Below are positions 39,619 to 49,329 of a stretch of DNA of 64,000 nucleotides, one piece after another. Position 1 is the stretch's first letter, and the number at the start of each line of letters is the position of its first letter. Origin of the DNA: an uncultured Candidatus Saccharibacteria bacterium (GTDB lineage: Bacteria > Patescibacteriota > Saccharimonadia > Saccharimonadales > Saccharimonadaceae); contig CALBZW010000014.1 in assembly GCA_937889535.1 (NCBI GenBank), positions 28,191 to 92,190 on the forward strand, in the 5' to 3' direction. The translations under genes were made by a program, and so were the position numbers. The notes below the pieces were generated by a model. The model did not search any database. It was given only the letters and a program-made list of their open reading frames with translations, and was not told where the DNA came from.

Positions 39619-40998
39619 ATGAAAATTGCAAATAGGGAACAAAGTGCGGTTGAGCTGGTGCGCGAAGCATTAGCAAAGGCACACGAATACCAAGACGAAT
39701 ATCACGTTTTCAACTGGATTAATGACGATGCCATTAGAAAAGCCGAGGAGATTGACCAGAAAATCGCGCAAGGCGAAGCGGTTGGTAAGTTAGCTGGAGT
39801 ACCATATGCGCTAAAGGATAATTTCCTTAGTCCCGAAGGCGAAAGCACAGCGTCAGCACTTATCCTTGGGGGATTCAATAGCCCAGTAACAGCGACTGCA
39901 GTTAAAAAACTCGAAGCTGAGGGTGCAATTATGATTGGCCGGACCAATCTCGACGCCTTTGCTCACGGTTCCAGTACTGAGAACAGCTACTACGGTCCGA
40001 CAAAGAATTCGAAGGATGTAGAACGCGTTGCTGGCGGTAGTAGTGGCGGTAGCGCTGTAGCGGTTGCGCTTGGCATTGTGCCGTTTGCGCTCGGTACTGA
40101 CACCGGTGGTAGCATTCGCCAGCCAGCGAGTTTTAACGGTGTTTACGGTCTGAAGCCGACTTACGGTGCGATTAGTCGCTATGGTGTCGTAGCTATGGCT
40201 AGCAGTACCGACTGTATCGGATTCTTCACGCACGAGGCAGAAGATTTAGACTTACTTATGGGGGTGGTTGCGGGACAAGACAAAAACGATCAAACAACTT
40301 TACCGGATTTTTATCGGGAAAGTACAGCAAAAACGGTGAAAAAAGTCGGTATCATCAAAGATTTCGATAATGAAGCAGTCGATAGTGAGATTCGCGAAGC
40401 GTTGAAGCGCAAGATTGGGGCGTTGAAAGCGCAGGGCTATGAAATTGTCGAGCTTGAAATGCCAGCACTAAAGTATGCATTAGCGGCGTATTATATTATT
40501 GTGCCAGCCGAAGTTTCGAGCAATTTATCGCGGCATGATGGCGTGAGGTATGGTTATCGGAGCGCAGATGCGAGTAGTTTAGGCGAGCTGTATGAGAATA
40601 CGCGAAACGAAGGCTTTATGCCTGAGAATAAACGCCGAATTATGATTGGTAATTTCGTACTTTCGAGCGGTTTTTATGACGCATATTATTTGAAAGCTGC
40701 GAAGGCGCGAACATTAATTATCAATGAATATGCAAAGGCTTTTGAAAAATGCGATGTGATTTTGACGCCAGTCGCACCGAACCCGGCTTTTAAGCTCGGA
40801 GAAAAGGTCAATGATCCGGTTGCCATGTACCTCGAAGATGTCATGAGCGTGCCGCTCAATCTCGCTGGCGTACCAGGGCTTACCGTACCAGCGGGAAAGA
40901 CGGAAAGCGGCTTAGATCTAGGGTTGCAGCTGGTCGGGCCAAGGCGGAGCGACCGCACGCTGGTTGAATTTGCAAAAGTATTGGAGGAAGTAAAATGA
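39619..40998 (+). CDS. gatA: Asp/Glu-tRNA amidotransferase subunit A
   Basis: Amidase-signature enzyme that frees ammonia from glutamine. The catalytic triad is visible: lysine in GVPYALKDNF, and the two serines in VAGGSSGGSAVAVA and TDTGGSIRQPASF. 459 residues; normal. The stop overlaps the next gene by four bases. Confidence 0.96.
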   Translation: MKIANREQSAVELVREALAKAHEYQDEYHVFNWINDDAIRKAEEIDQKIAQGEAVGKLAGVPYALKDNFLSPEGESTASALILGGFNSPVTATAVKKLEAEGAIMIGRTNLDAFAHGSSTENSYYGPTKNSKDVERVAGGSSGGSAVAVALGIVPFALGTDTGGSIRQPASFNGVYGLKPTYGAISRYGVVAMASSTDCIGFFTHEAEDLDLLMGVVAGQDKNDQTTLPDFYRESTAKTVKKVGIIKDFDNEAVDSEIREALKRKIGALKAQGYEIVELEMPALKYALAAYYIIVPAEVSSNLSRHDGVRYGYRSADASSLGELYENTRNEGFMPENKRRIMIGNFVLSSGFYDAYYLKAAKARTLIINEYAKAFEKCDVILTPVAPNPAFKLGEKVNDPVAMYLEDVMSVPLNLAGVPGLTVPAGKTESGLDLGLQLVGPRRSDRTLVEFAKVLEEVK

Positions 40999-41414
40999 GC
41001 TCATCGTTGATATTTTTAGTAATTGCGATCGTTGCAGTTGGACTACTTGCTCTGATTGCGATTACGCTCACCGGTAAACATAGCTATACCTTTGACGTCG
41101 AAGAATATCAGACACGTTGGCTAAAGGTTGAAAATAGTCTAGTTAAAGACGATCCGAGAACTTACAGTATGGCCGTGATTGACGGCGATAAGTTACTTGA
41201 CAAAGCGCTAAATGAAATGGGTCTACCCGGTAAGACCATGGGGGAGAGATTAAAGCGCGTAACCGATAAATTTGAAAAACCAAACGCTGTCTGGTCAGCA
41301 CACAAGCTGCGCAATCAAATCGCGCACGAGCCTGGATTTGAAACTGAGTATGCGCAAGCTAGTCGCGCGCTCGCTGCTTTTCGCCAGGCTTTAAAAGATC
41401 TAGGAGCAATCTAA
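40995..41414 (+). CDS. Membrane-anchored HEPN-like protein in the gat operon
   Basis: Residues 3-28 form one membrane helix. The remaining soluble part is helical and ends LRNQIAHEPGFETEYAQASR; RNQIAH fits the R-N-x-x-x-H signature of HEPN domains, which are RNases or RNA-binding helical bundles. It overlaps gatA by ATGA and precedes gatB by one base, so it is probably made together with the amidotransferase. A link to tRNA quality or degradation is inference. Alternatively it could be a structural HEPN-like fold without activity. Confidence 0.6.
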   Translation: MSSSLIFLVIAIVAVGLLALIAITLTGKHSYTFDVEEYQTRWLKVENSLVKDDPRTYSMAVIDGDKLLDKALNEMGLPGKTMGERLKRVTDKFEKPNAVWSAHKLRNQIAHEPGFETEYAQASRALAAFRQALKDLGAI

Positions 41415-41415
41415 A

Positions 41416-42837
41416 ATGACAAAATATATTCCTACTATCGGTATTGAATGTCATGTGCAGCTCTGTACGAAGACGAAGCTGTTTTCTGAGGTTGACAATG
41501 ACGCCAGGCTAAAGGAGCCAAATAGCTGCGTTTCACCGGTTGATTATGGTCTGCCCGGCATGCTGCCGAGATTAAATCAAGAGGCGGTCAAGTATGCAGT
41601 GCGTGCAGGACTGGCATTGAACTCTGCGATTAATCTTGAATCGAGATTTGATCGCAAACATTATTACTATCCTGATTTGCCAAAAGGCTATCAGATTACT
41701 CAGATGTTTCATCCGATTATCGGCGAGGGCTATGTTGAACTGCCAAATGGCAATAAGGTAAGGATTGAACACGCCCACCTAGAAGAAGATGCTGGGAAAT
41801 TGAGCCACGAAAGCGGCTATTCGCTAGTCGATCTGAACCGTGCTGGAACACCACTAGTCGAGATTGTTTCCATGCCCGATATTCATAGCGCTAGTGAAGC
41901 GCGTGATTACGCGAAAGAGCTTTGGCGCTTGATGACCTATGCCGGCGTGACTTATGGTGATTTGTATAATGGCAATATGCGATTTGATGTTAATATTAGT
42001 ATCGCCGAAGAGGGAAGTAACGAACTCGGCACTCGAACCGAGGTAAAAAATCTTAATAGTTTTCGCAGCGTCGAACGCGCGGTCGAATACGAAGTCAAGC
42101 GCCAGAGTAAGTTACTAGAAAAAGGTGAAAAAGTCATCCAAGAAACTCGCGGTTGGAGCGACGCTACTGGCGAAACGACCGGACAACGTAGTAAAGAAGT
42201 CGCCGCCGACTACCGCTATATGCCCGAGCCAGATTTGGCGCCGATTAGACTCAGTAGTGAAGAAGTTGAAGCAGAAAAACAGAAGCTACCGAAGATGCCA
42301 AGCTGGTATCGTAGTAAATTTCATGATGTGCTGGGCGCAGATTTAGTCGAAGTATTACTTGACTATCCTCAGTTAATGAGCAAGTTGGCTGAGCTGACAA
42401 GCAATAATGCCGCAGTGAAAAAGATCGCGAATCTGTTTAGCTCTGTGTTGCTCGCCGAGGAGAATACTAGCTTGTTGAACGACGAGTTACCGACCAAAGA
42501 GCAGTTGTTGGCACTTGTAGAGATGAATGAGAAGAATGAGTTGTCTAGCACGGGCATGAAGGAAGTCTTCCTGAAGTTTTTCGACCCCGAAATGCATTAT
42601 AAAGATACCCGGACAATCGCCAAAGAACTCGGCGTAGTTCAAGAAAATGATACGGAGGCGCTAGAGGCGATTGTTGATACAGTTTTAGCAAAACCAGAGA
42701 CGCAGAAAGCGCAAGAAGATTTTAAGGCTGGGCAAGAAAAAGTTCTTGGATTCTTGGTCGGGCAAGTCATGAAAGAGTCCAAAGGCAAAGCCAATCCTAG
42801 CAGCGTGCAGGAAATTTTGCGGAGCAAGCTGAGTTAG
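41416..42837 (+). CDS. gatB: Asp/Glu-tRNA amidotransferase subunit B
   Basis: 473 residues. Start IPTIGIECHVQLCTKTKLFSEV, the phosphate-binding HYYYPDLPKGYQITQ and the EVKNLNSFRSVERAVEYE stretch are all typical. The C-terminal YqeY-like tail binds tRNA. The stop overlaps the next gene's GTG by one base. Confidence 0.96.
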   Translation: MTKYIPTIGIECHVQLCTKTKLFSEVDNDARLKEPNSCVSPVDYGLPGMLPRLNQEAVKYAVRAGLALNSAINLESRFDRKHYYYPDLPKGYQITQMFHPIIGEGYVELPNGNKVRIEHAHLEEDAGKLSHESGYSLVDLNRAGTPLVEIVSMPDIHSASEARDYAKELWRLMTYAGVTYGDLYNGNMRFDVNISIAEEGSNELGTRTEVKNLNSFRSVERAVEYEVKRQSKLLEKGEKVIQETRGWSDATGETTGQRSKEVAADYRYMPEPDLAPIRLSSEEVEAEKQKLPKMPSWYRSKFHDVLGADLVEVLLDYPQLMSKLAELTSNNAAVKKIANLFSSVLLAEENTSLLNDELPTKEQLLALVEMNEKNELSSTGMKEVFLKFFDPEMHYKDTRTIAKELGVVQENDTEALEAIVDTVLAKPETQKAQEDFKAGQEKVLGFLVGQVMKESKGKANPSSVQEILRSKLS

Positions 42838-44501
42838 TGCTAAAGTCCAGCTCGTCGCAGGGCAGCACTGAAAGTGAAACTGATTACGCTATTCGCGAGG
42901 CTGGAACGTGGTTCACTGAACATGTTACGCTAGATGGTAAGCCCTATACCCTAGACGAAGATCAAGTCCGTGCTGCTATCGATGGTCATAAAAATACTCT
43001 CGTTACCGCCCGCGCCGGTTCTGGCAAAACTCGAGTCATCGTTGCTAAAGTTGCTTACCTCGTTGCTAAGCAACGCGTCCCCCTCGACGAAATCGCAATT
43101 TTCATGTTTAACCGTACCGCTGCCGCCGAAGTTAACGAACGCATTGCAAAAATACAAATCGATGGGCGCGGTCTTGTAGATGAGCCTGTCCTGCACGTCG
43201 CTTCAACCTTTCACAAATATGCCCTCAACATCGTCAAACAAGCTGGCGAACAACCGAAGATTATCAACGAGTCCGAACATGATAAACTTATCCGCGAAGC
43301 ATTAGAAAAATCGCTTAAGGCCCACGAGCATAAGGTTAATCCTAACGAGAAGCGTGAATTACTAAACATTGTCAGCGGCTTCGTTACCCGTGCTGGTCAG
43401 AAATTTCCCGGTCGTTCTGGGCTTAACGAACTCACGTCGGAAATCCAGAAGTTCTGCGAAACCAGTACCGATCCAAAATTACGTTTCTACCACGAAGTTT
43501 CTTATCGGGCTTATGCTGAATATCTAGCGCGACTCCAACCTCCACTCATTGACTTTAACCTCCTCATGTCACGCGCCACAGAGATTCTTAATCGCAGCCA
43601 AAACCCAGCTAATTTTCAAAAGATTCGCCGACTAAAATACCTTATGATTGACGAATATCAAGATTTTTCCTATCTTTTCTTCGCCCTCACAACAGCCATT
43701 CGTAAGCTTGCTCCGAATGCTAAGCTCTTTGCCGTCGGTGACGACTGGCAAGCCATCAATCGTTTCGCCGGTTCCGACGTTGACTACTTTCTAAATTTTT
43801 CAACTTATTTCTCCGAAGACGATACTAACATCCCACTCGCGACCAATTATCGCAGCGCACGCAAAATTGTCGAGCGCGCAAACCACTATATGCTGAATAA
43901 TTACAACCCCGAGGCGCTGCCAGCCCGCGCTTTTAGTCATAAACGCGGCAAGATTACCATCATCAATCCTACGAAAATACATTTCGATACTACTGATATC
44001 TTAGAGGACGGTAATGCCGACGGGAGATATCAGATCGCCTTAGCGCATGCCGCTAAAATCCCCGTTAAACAAATTCCAATTAGTGCCGCTAAACTTCTAA
44101 AGCAGCTAGTCAGACTCATCAAGCGCCATCGTCACTCCGATATCATGCTGCTCCATCGCCACAATTTCACAAGTTACGAAAATGTAGATCTTGAGACCTT
44201 ACGACAAGCTCTAAAGGGCCTCATTGTGAGCGAGCATATCATGACTGGTACTAATTTCGAACGACAAATCCGATGCATGACTATGCATAAATCCAAGGGC
44301 CTTGAATCGGAAATTGTTATTCTCCTAGAAGTGGATCGCGAAGTTGTTGCCGCGCACCACCCCCATGCAACTATCTTCCCGCTTTTTGGCGATACTCGCA
44401 CCGCCGAATCAGCTGACCAGAAACGCCTGCTTTATGTCGCTATGACTCGCGCCAAACAACGTCTTTACATCCTTAGCCAAGAAAGAACTAGCCTTATCTA
44501 G
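42837..44501 (+). CDS. UvrD/Rep-type SF1 helicase, short form
   Basis: GTG start overlapping gatB. Motif I is TARAGSGKT near residue 60, the Walker B is DEYQDF near residue 271, motif III-like GDDWQAINRFAGSD follows, and the motif VI YVAMTRAKQRLY lies near the end. With 554 residues it is shorter than full UvrD (about 720), mainly by lacking inserted 1B/2B parts. Probably DNA repair or displacement; no nuclease domain. Confidence 0.85.
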   Translation: MLKSSSSQGSTESETDYAIREAGTWFTEHVTLDGKPYTLDEDQVRAAIDGHKNTLVTARAGSGKTRVIVAKVAYLVAKQRVPLDEIAIFMFNRTAAAEVNERIAKIQIDGRGLVDEPVLHVASTFHKYALNIVKQAGEQPKIINESEHDKLIREALEKSLKAHEHKVNPNEKRELLNIVSGFVTRAGQKFPGRSGLNELTSEIQKFCETSTDPKLRFYHEVSYRAYAEYLARLQPPLIDFNLLMSRATEILNRSQNPANFQKIRRLKYLMIDEYQDFSYLFFALTTAIRKLAPNAKLFAVGDDWQAINRFAGSDVDYFLNFSTYFSEDDTNIPLATNYRSARKIVERANHYMLNNYNPEALPARAFSHKRGKITIINPTKIHFDTTDILEDGNADGRYQIALAHAAKIPVKQIPISAAKLLKQLVRLIKRHRHSDIMLLHRHNFTSYENVDLETLRQALKGLIVSEHIMTGTNFERQIRCMTMHKSKGLESEIVILLEVDREVVAAHHPHATIFPLFGDTRTAESADQKRLLYVAMTRAKQRLYILSQERTSLI

Positions 44502-44524
44502 TTATTGCTTAAAACTCCTCTAGC

Positions 44525-44533
44525 GTGTTATAA
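44525..44533 (+). promoter_or_regulatory. Extended -10 promoter of the giant surface protein
   Basis: TG-T-TATAAT; the leader includes an AGGTAGG ribosome binding site. Confidence 0.6.
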
Positions 44534-44555
44534 TACCTAAAAAGCAGGTAGGAAT

Positions 44556-47500
44556 ATGAGTTGCAATACAAAACATCGTCGAATCTTCCATTTCATCTTG
44601 GGTTTCGCCCTAGTTTGTGCTGTTTTACTTGGGCCGGTGACCGCTCTTGTTGGCGCCGTGGATGGCACTATTCCGCAAGAACTCGTCGTAAGCTTTGATG
44701 AACCCGACCAATCCGATCGCTTTGTCTATCTTTCCGACCTCGATTACTTACCGTCCTCACGCTCTGGCTGGGGAAATATCCTCAAGGATACTACCAGTGC
44801 CGGCAGTAAAATCACTCTAAAGCAAGACGGCATGAATGTTACTTTCGACAAAGGAATTTGGGCACATGCCAGCTCCAATGTTTATTATAATCTAAGTGAA
44901 TACCAAGATTATGACTATTTCACCACTTTTCTTGGCGTTAACACGACCGCCAATTCGTCCGGCAGCGTGAAGTTCCATATCTATACTACAACCGATACGA
45001 CGCTCAACAGCCAAACTACCTGGTCAGAATCTGAAGCCGTTGATACATCGGTCATGGGGGTGGGCAGTAGCGCCCAATTCGTACAGGTAAATATCAAAGG
45101 TGCAAAATACCTACGACTTTATGCCGATTCTAATGGGTCCAATAGCAATGATCACGCCGTCTATGCTGACGCTAAGCTCGTCAAACAAGATTATCAGCAA
45201 TACTTAGTTCCGGAGCTCAATGATTTTGACCAAAAAATCCAAAATTATTACCAAACTTCCGGCGACAATCCAGAAGCCGATGCCGGATATGAAGTCACGC
45301 TCTTACGTCGCAATCTCATCAAAAACGCTGGTCGCTACACCCTTACTGCTTTCGCACGCGAAAGCGCCGAAAATCGCGAAACCCTTGAATGGCTATATAA
45401 TAATGTAGATGTTCTACGCCGATATACCACTGGCGGCAAGCCCAGTGGTAGCTATCTCGAATCCTTACGTGTGCTTAGTAGGCTTTATCATACTCACGGT
45501 GACGATTTACGTAATCGCTATGGCGACCTTTACGAACGCATGATGATTACGCTTTCACTTACTCATTCAACCGAAGTTCGTTTCTGGATTCGAGATAAGG
45601 GCGAAATGGCTGGCAATCCTGACAGCCCAAACATTTCCGATCCGGTACGCCGCTATGAAGTCTACAAACGCCTCTATCTCGAGAATAAACTTGCCACAAC
45701 TATCTTCCAGACCCTCGAAGTCGAAGAAATGCGTTATGTTATGGCAACCGAACTCGGAGACGAGGAAATCGCCTGGCTAAATGATTACATGAAACTTAAA
45801 TACCCCAGCAACTGGCCTACGGCCTATGCATATCCACCTGTTCCATACGTCAGCATCGGAAATCATTACTGGTATGACAGCAATTATGCCGAAGAAAATC
45901 AACAACAGTTTATCGACAAATACCATCTCAATGGCGACGGCTATTCAATCGGTTTCGAGAAATATGCTCCGCATCTCTGGATGATTATGTATCATGGCGG
46001 CGTTTGCTGGCAAATTTCCAATACCGGACAAAATATGACCGCTTCTCAAGGCATCCCTAGCACGACTTTTGGGCAACCTGGGCACGTCGCTTACGCGAAT
46101 TATGAAGTGCGCAATGGCACGCCAGTTTGGGCGCTCACCAACGACGTCTCCGGTTGGACGAAGACCGACTATACTGGATATACTAACACCCATACTTATC
46201 ATCAAGTGCGCCAATTAAACAACTGGGGCGCGTCAAGCGGCGGCTATGCTAGCCGTTATCAAGGTTCATACATCGTTATGTCTCAGACTGCGCTTAATGA
46301 CTTTGATAGCTACGAAAAGTCCCAGGAGCAAGTTTTACTAGCTAATAGTTATAGCGAGGACCTTGAACAACAGGAAACGATTTATCGCCAAGCTCTTACT
46401 ACGCAAAATATTAATCTCGATGCTTGGCTCGGGCTAGTGCGCAATTATCTAGCAAATGACGCTAAGAGCGAAGCTGATTATCTTGATCTAGCTGAAGAGA
46501 TTACCGACACAATGGAGCTCTATCCATTACCAATGTACGATTTGCTCCGCATGATTTTCCCGAAAGTCACCTCAGCCGGGTATAATTCTGCTCTTACTAT
46601 GTTACAGACCCGTACTCTACAATCCGCTGCCGCCACGCCAAATACAGCCCATGTCCAAGCTGGCGTGACTCGTCTCATGGCAAACTACCTTCTCGGCATT
46701 ATTGATAATGAAGTAGCCAAATTTTCCTTTGATGGTGATGAATCCGAATACCTGAAACTTGGCGCAAAGTATGAAAGCAGTAGCGCCGCTTGGGAATACA
46801 GCCTTGACGGCGGCAACACCTGGTCTAGTGGCGAACAGAGTGACCAATGGATTAGCGAGAAGAGTATTAAATTAAGCAGTGAGCAAATTAATAGCATCAC
46901 TGCTGAGAATGACATCAAAGTCCATATCCAGGGTGTCCCGCGCATTGCTGAGAATATCTATACTATAGATATTACTGAACAGGACGCTCCAAATAATCTT
47001 TACGCTAATGACCTCGAAAATCGCGTCATCGGTGTTAATACCACCATGGACTGGCGCTATGTTACTGAGGAAGATAGTAATCGTCGGACTGGCGAATGGG
47101 TTTCTTACCGCGATGCATCTCCGGATTTAAGCGGCGAAAAAGTCGTTCAGCTGCGTATCGGGCGTACCGGCACTAAACTCGCTAGCGACGCTTCCGTGGA
47201 TTACGTTTTTCATACCGATCCAGATGATCTCGGCGGAAAACGCCACTATATTCCGATTTCTCATCTCAGCATCGCTGGTGTATCCAGCCAAGCCACTAGC
47301 AACAACGGTCACGCCACCCATGCCATTGATGGCAATATGAATAGCTTTTGGCACTCTGCCTGGAACGGCAGTGACACTGCCAAGTGGATTACATTCAAAT
47401 TCGACCACCGCGTTGACCTTTCTGCGCTTGAATACTTCCAAAATGGTACGAACGGTCGTATCCTCGAAGCCGATTTATACGCTAGCACCAGCGAAGACGG

Positions 47501-49202
47501 AGCTGCCGACAGCTTTAAACTAGTAGGAAAAATCTCCAGTAACTGCGAAGGCGTCACCGTCCCCTGCCAAAGCCCGTGGCCAAATACTAATAATACCGAA
47601 GCCCGCAGTTTTGAATTCGGCCATACGGATGAAAACGGTGATTTTATCTATGAACCGGTCGAAGACGTTAAATATCTCAAAGTCGTTGGTACTCGCACTG
47701 GGTCCGCCAGCAATCTCAGCTTCATTAGCGCCCGCATGTTCAACTTTTACGAGGATATCGTTTCTAATCCTCGCCCGACTGCTGGCGTCGCCTATAGTAC
47801 GACCGAGCCTATTAGCGGCGCAGTTGTGGCAAGATTAGTTAACCCGAGCATGGAAATTGAAATTACTAGCGAAGGTGGCGACACGCATGTCTTCACCGCA
47901 AATGGCGAACACATCTTCAAATTTCACGAAAAAAGTAATCCGAATAACGACGCCGAAGTTATCGCCAAGGTTGATTGGATTACCTATGATGCGCCAGTTG
48001 GATATATTATATATACTTGTACCGACGCCGAAGGGGTTGAATATGATTGCAGTGATGGGAATAGCCGCAAGAAGACCAATCAGAGCGTTCATGCCGAACT
48101 AGTTTTTGGTGAAGGCGTCGAAGTCACAATTACCAATCATGGCGAACAAGATTCAGACTGGGGCATGGGAAGTACCAGTGAAGATACCGATAGCTTAAAT
48201 CCATTCACACATCTATTCATGGATAACGGCCGACACATTTTCGAATACGTCGACCAAGCTGGTAACAAAGGCACAGCAGTTGCTAGCGTCGATTGGATTG
48301 ACAAAATTGCGCCAGTTGGAATTATTGAATACAGCACACTGAATCCAACCACCGGTAAAGTAACCGCCAGGCTTATGAACAGCGACCCCGACGACCAAGA
48401 TTTCGTTGTTACAAATAATGGTGGATCGATAGAGTACGAATTCGATCGTAATGGTGAGTTCACCTTCGAATACCGCGACGAAGCTGGGAATACTGCGGCT
48501 ACTACTGCCAAAGTAAGCTGGATTCAAGAAAAGCCTACGGAACAGCCCGACAACAAACCAAACGACAGCACGAATAGTGGCGATGTTTCGGACGGAACCA
48601 ATAGTGGAGAGACTAGTCGACCAGGCGGCAATAGCAACAATAGCAATAGCGGCAGCCAAAACAGCAGCTCCAATAATACCAATAATTCTCAGAATAACAG
48701 TCGTCCAATCCAAGTCGAAACTAGTGGGCTACCGAGTGGCAGCAAAACCGATACTAATAAGCTGGAACTCAGTAACAAACTTGAAGAGCAATTCGGTAGT
48801 AACAGTGAATTATATGAAATTAAGTTCACCGATGCAGACGGTAATATATTAAACAAAACCCCAGAAACCGCAACAATTACGATTCCAAGCGGGAAAAAGC
48901 TGCGCGCCGTTTATGTCGTCGATGCCGACGGTAATACCAAACAAGTTGAATATGAACAAATCGATAGTACGCATATCCGAATCAAAAATCCAACTACTGG
49001 TAAATATCTATTTGATTACGAAGACGCAGAACGCGAAGACTACCTCGCGCCCAAAGGAGAAGAGAAAGAAAAGTCGAGCACAGCAGACGATACTAACTCT
49101 AACAAATCTAGCGGCAAAATTTGGCTCTGGGGTGGGGTTGCAGTAGTGATCATCCTAGTGCTTATCGTCGCGAGCCGCATGGCCGACAATCGGCGGCGTT
49201 AA
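44556..49202 (+). CDS. Giant surface protein with transglutaminase-like and carbohydrate-binding domains
   Basis: 1548 residues with signal peptide (1-36) and a C-terminal membrane helix (IWLWGGVAVVIILVLIVASR) plus basic tail. Residues 43-210 look like an NPCBM carbohydrate-binding domain (GIWAHASSNVYYNLSEY). A transglutaminase-like core near 480-530 shows the triad C in GGVCWQ, H in GQPGHVAY and D in ALTNDVSG. About 905-1060 is an F5/8-type discoidin domain (HAIDGNMNSFWHSAWNG). Ig-like repeats and a Ser/Asn-rich linker follow. Cell-surface attachment to host glycans with crosslinking or peptide cleavage is an inference from family. Confidence 0.75.
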   Translation: MSCNTKHRRIFHFILGFALVCAVLLGPVTALVGAVDGTIPQELVVSFDEPDQSDRFVYLSDLDYLPSSRSGWGNILKDTTSAGSKITLKQDGMNVTFDKGIWAHASSNVYYNLSEYQDYDYFTTFLGVNTTANSSGSVKFHIYTTTDTTLNSQTTWSESEAVDTSVMGVGSSAQFVQVNIKGAKYLRLYADSNGSNSNDHAVYADAKLVKQDYQQYLVPELNDFDQKIQNYYQTSGDNPEADAGYEVTLLRRNLIKNAGRYTLTAFARESAENRETLEWLYNNVDVLRRYTTGGKPSGSYLESLRVLSRLYHTHGDDLRNRYGDLYERMMITLSLTHSTEVRFWIRDKGEMAGNPDSPNISDPVRRYEVYKRLYLENKLATTIFQTLEVEEMRYVMATELGDEEIAWLNDYMKLKYPSNWPTAYAYPPVPYVSIGNHYWYDSNYAEENQQQFIDKYHLNGDGYSIGFEKYAPHLWMIMYHGGVCWQISNTGQNMTASQGIPSTTFGQPGHVAYANYEVRNGTPVWALTNDVSGWTKTDYTGYTNTHTYHQVRQLNNWGASSGGYASRYQGSYIVMSQTALNDFDSYEKSQEQVLLANSYSEDLEQQETIYRQALTTQNINLDAWLGLVRNYLANDAKSEADYLDLAEEITDTMELYPLPMYDLLRMIFPKVTSAGYNSALTMLQTRTLQSAAATPNTAHVQAGVTRLMANYLLGIIDNEVAKFSFDGDESEYLKLGAKYESSSAAWEYSLDGGNTWSSGEQSDQWISEKSIKLSSEQINSITAENDIKVHIQGVPRIAENIYTIDITEQDAPNNLYANDLENRVIGVNTTMDWRYVTEEDSNRRTGEWVSYRDASPDLSGEKVVQLRIGRTGTKLASDASVDYVFHTDPDDLGGKRHYIPISHLSIAGVSSQATSNNGHATHAIDGNMNSFWHSAWNGSDTAKWITFKFDHRVDLSALEYFQNGTNGRILEADLYASTSEDGAADSFKLVGKISSNCEGVTVPCQSPWPNTNNTEARSFEFGHTDENGDFIYEPVEDVKYLKVVGTRTGSASNLSFISARMFNFYEDIVSNPRPTAGVAYSTTEPISGAVVARLVNPSMEIEITSEGGDTHVFTANGEHIFKFHEKSNPNNDAEVIAKVDWITYDAPVGYIIYTCTDAEGVEYDCSDGNSRKKTNQSVHAELVFGEGVEVTITNHGEQDSDWGMGSTSEDTDSLNPFTHLFMDNGRHIFEYVDQAGNKGTAVASVDWIDKIAPVGIIEYSTLNPTTGKVTARLMNSDPDDQDFVVTNNGGSIEYEFDRNGEFTFEYRDEAGNTAATTAKVSWIQEKPTEQPDNKPNDSTNSGDVSDGTNSGETSRPGGNSNNSNSGSQNSSSNNTNNSQNNSRPIQVETSGLPSGSKTDTNKLELSNKLEEQFGSNSELYEIKFTDADGNILNKTPETATITIPSGKKLRAVYVVDADGNTKQVEYEQIDSTHIRIKNPTTGKYLFDYEDAEREDYLAPKGEEKEKSSTADDTNSNKSSGKIWLWGGVAVVIILVLIVASRMADNRRR

Positions 49203-49329
49203 GTACAAAACCTCTACCAGAAAATTAAATTTTATGTTAAAATGTAGAAAAGTCTATTTTTAATGTCTACAAGCTACACGGCAGTAGTGTAGTTCTTGGG
49301 AGAATAAATAATAAAAGGGAAACTACCGT

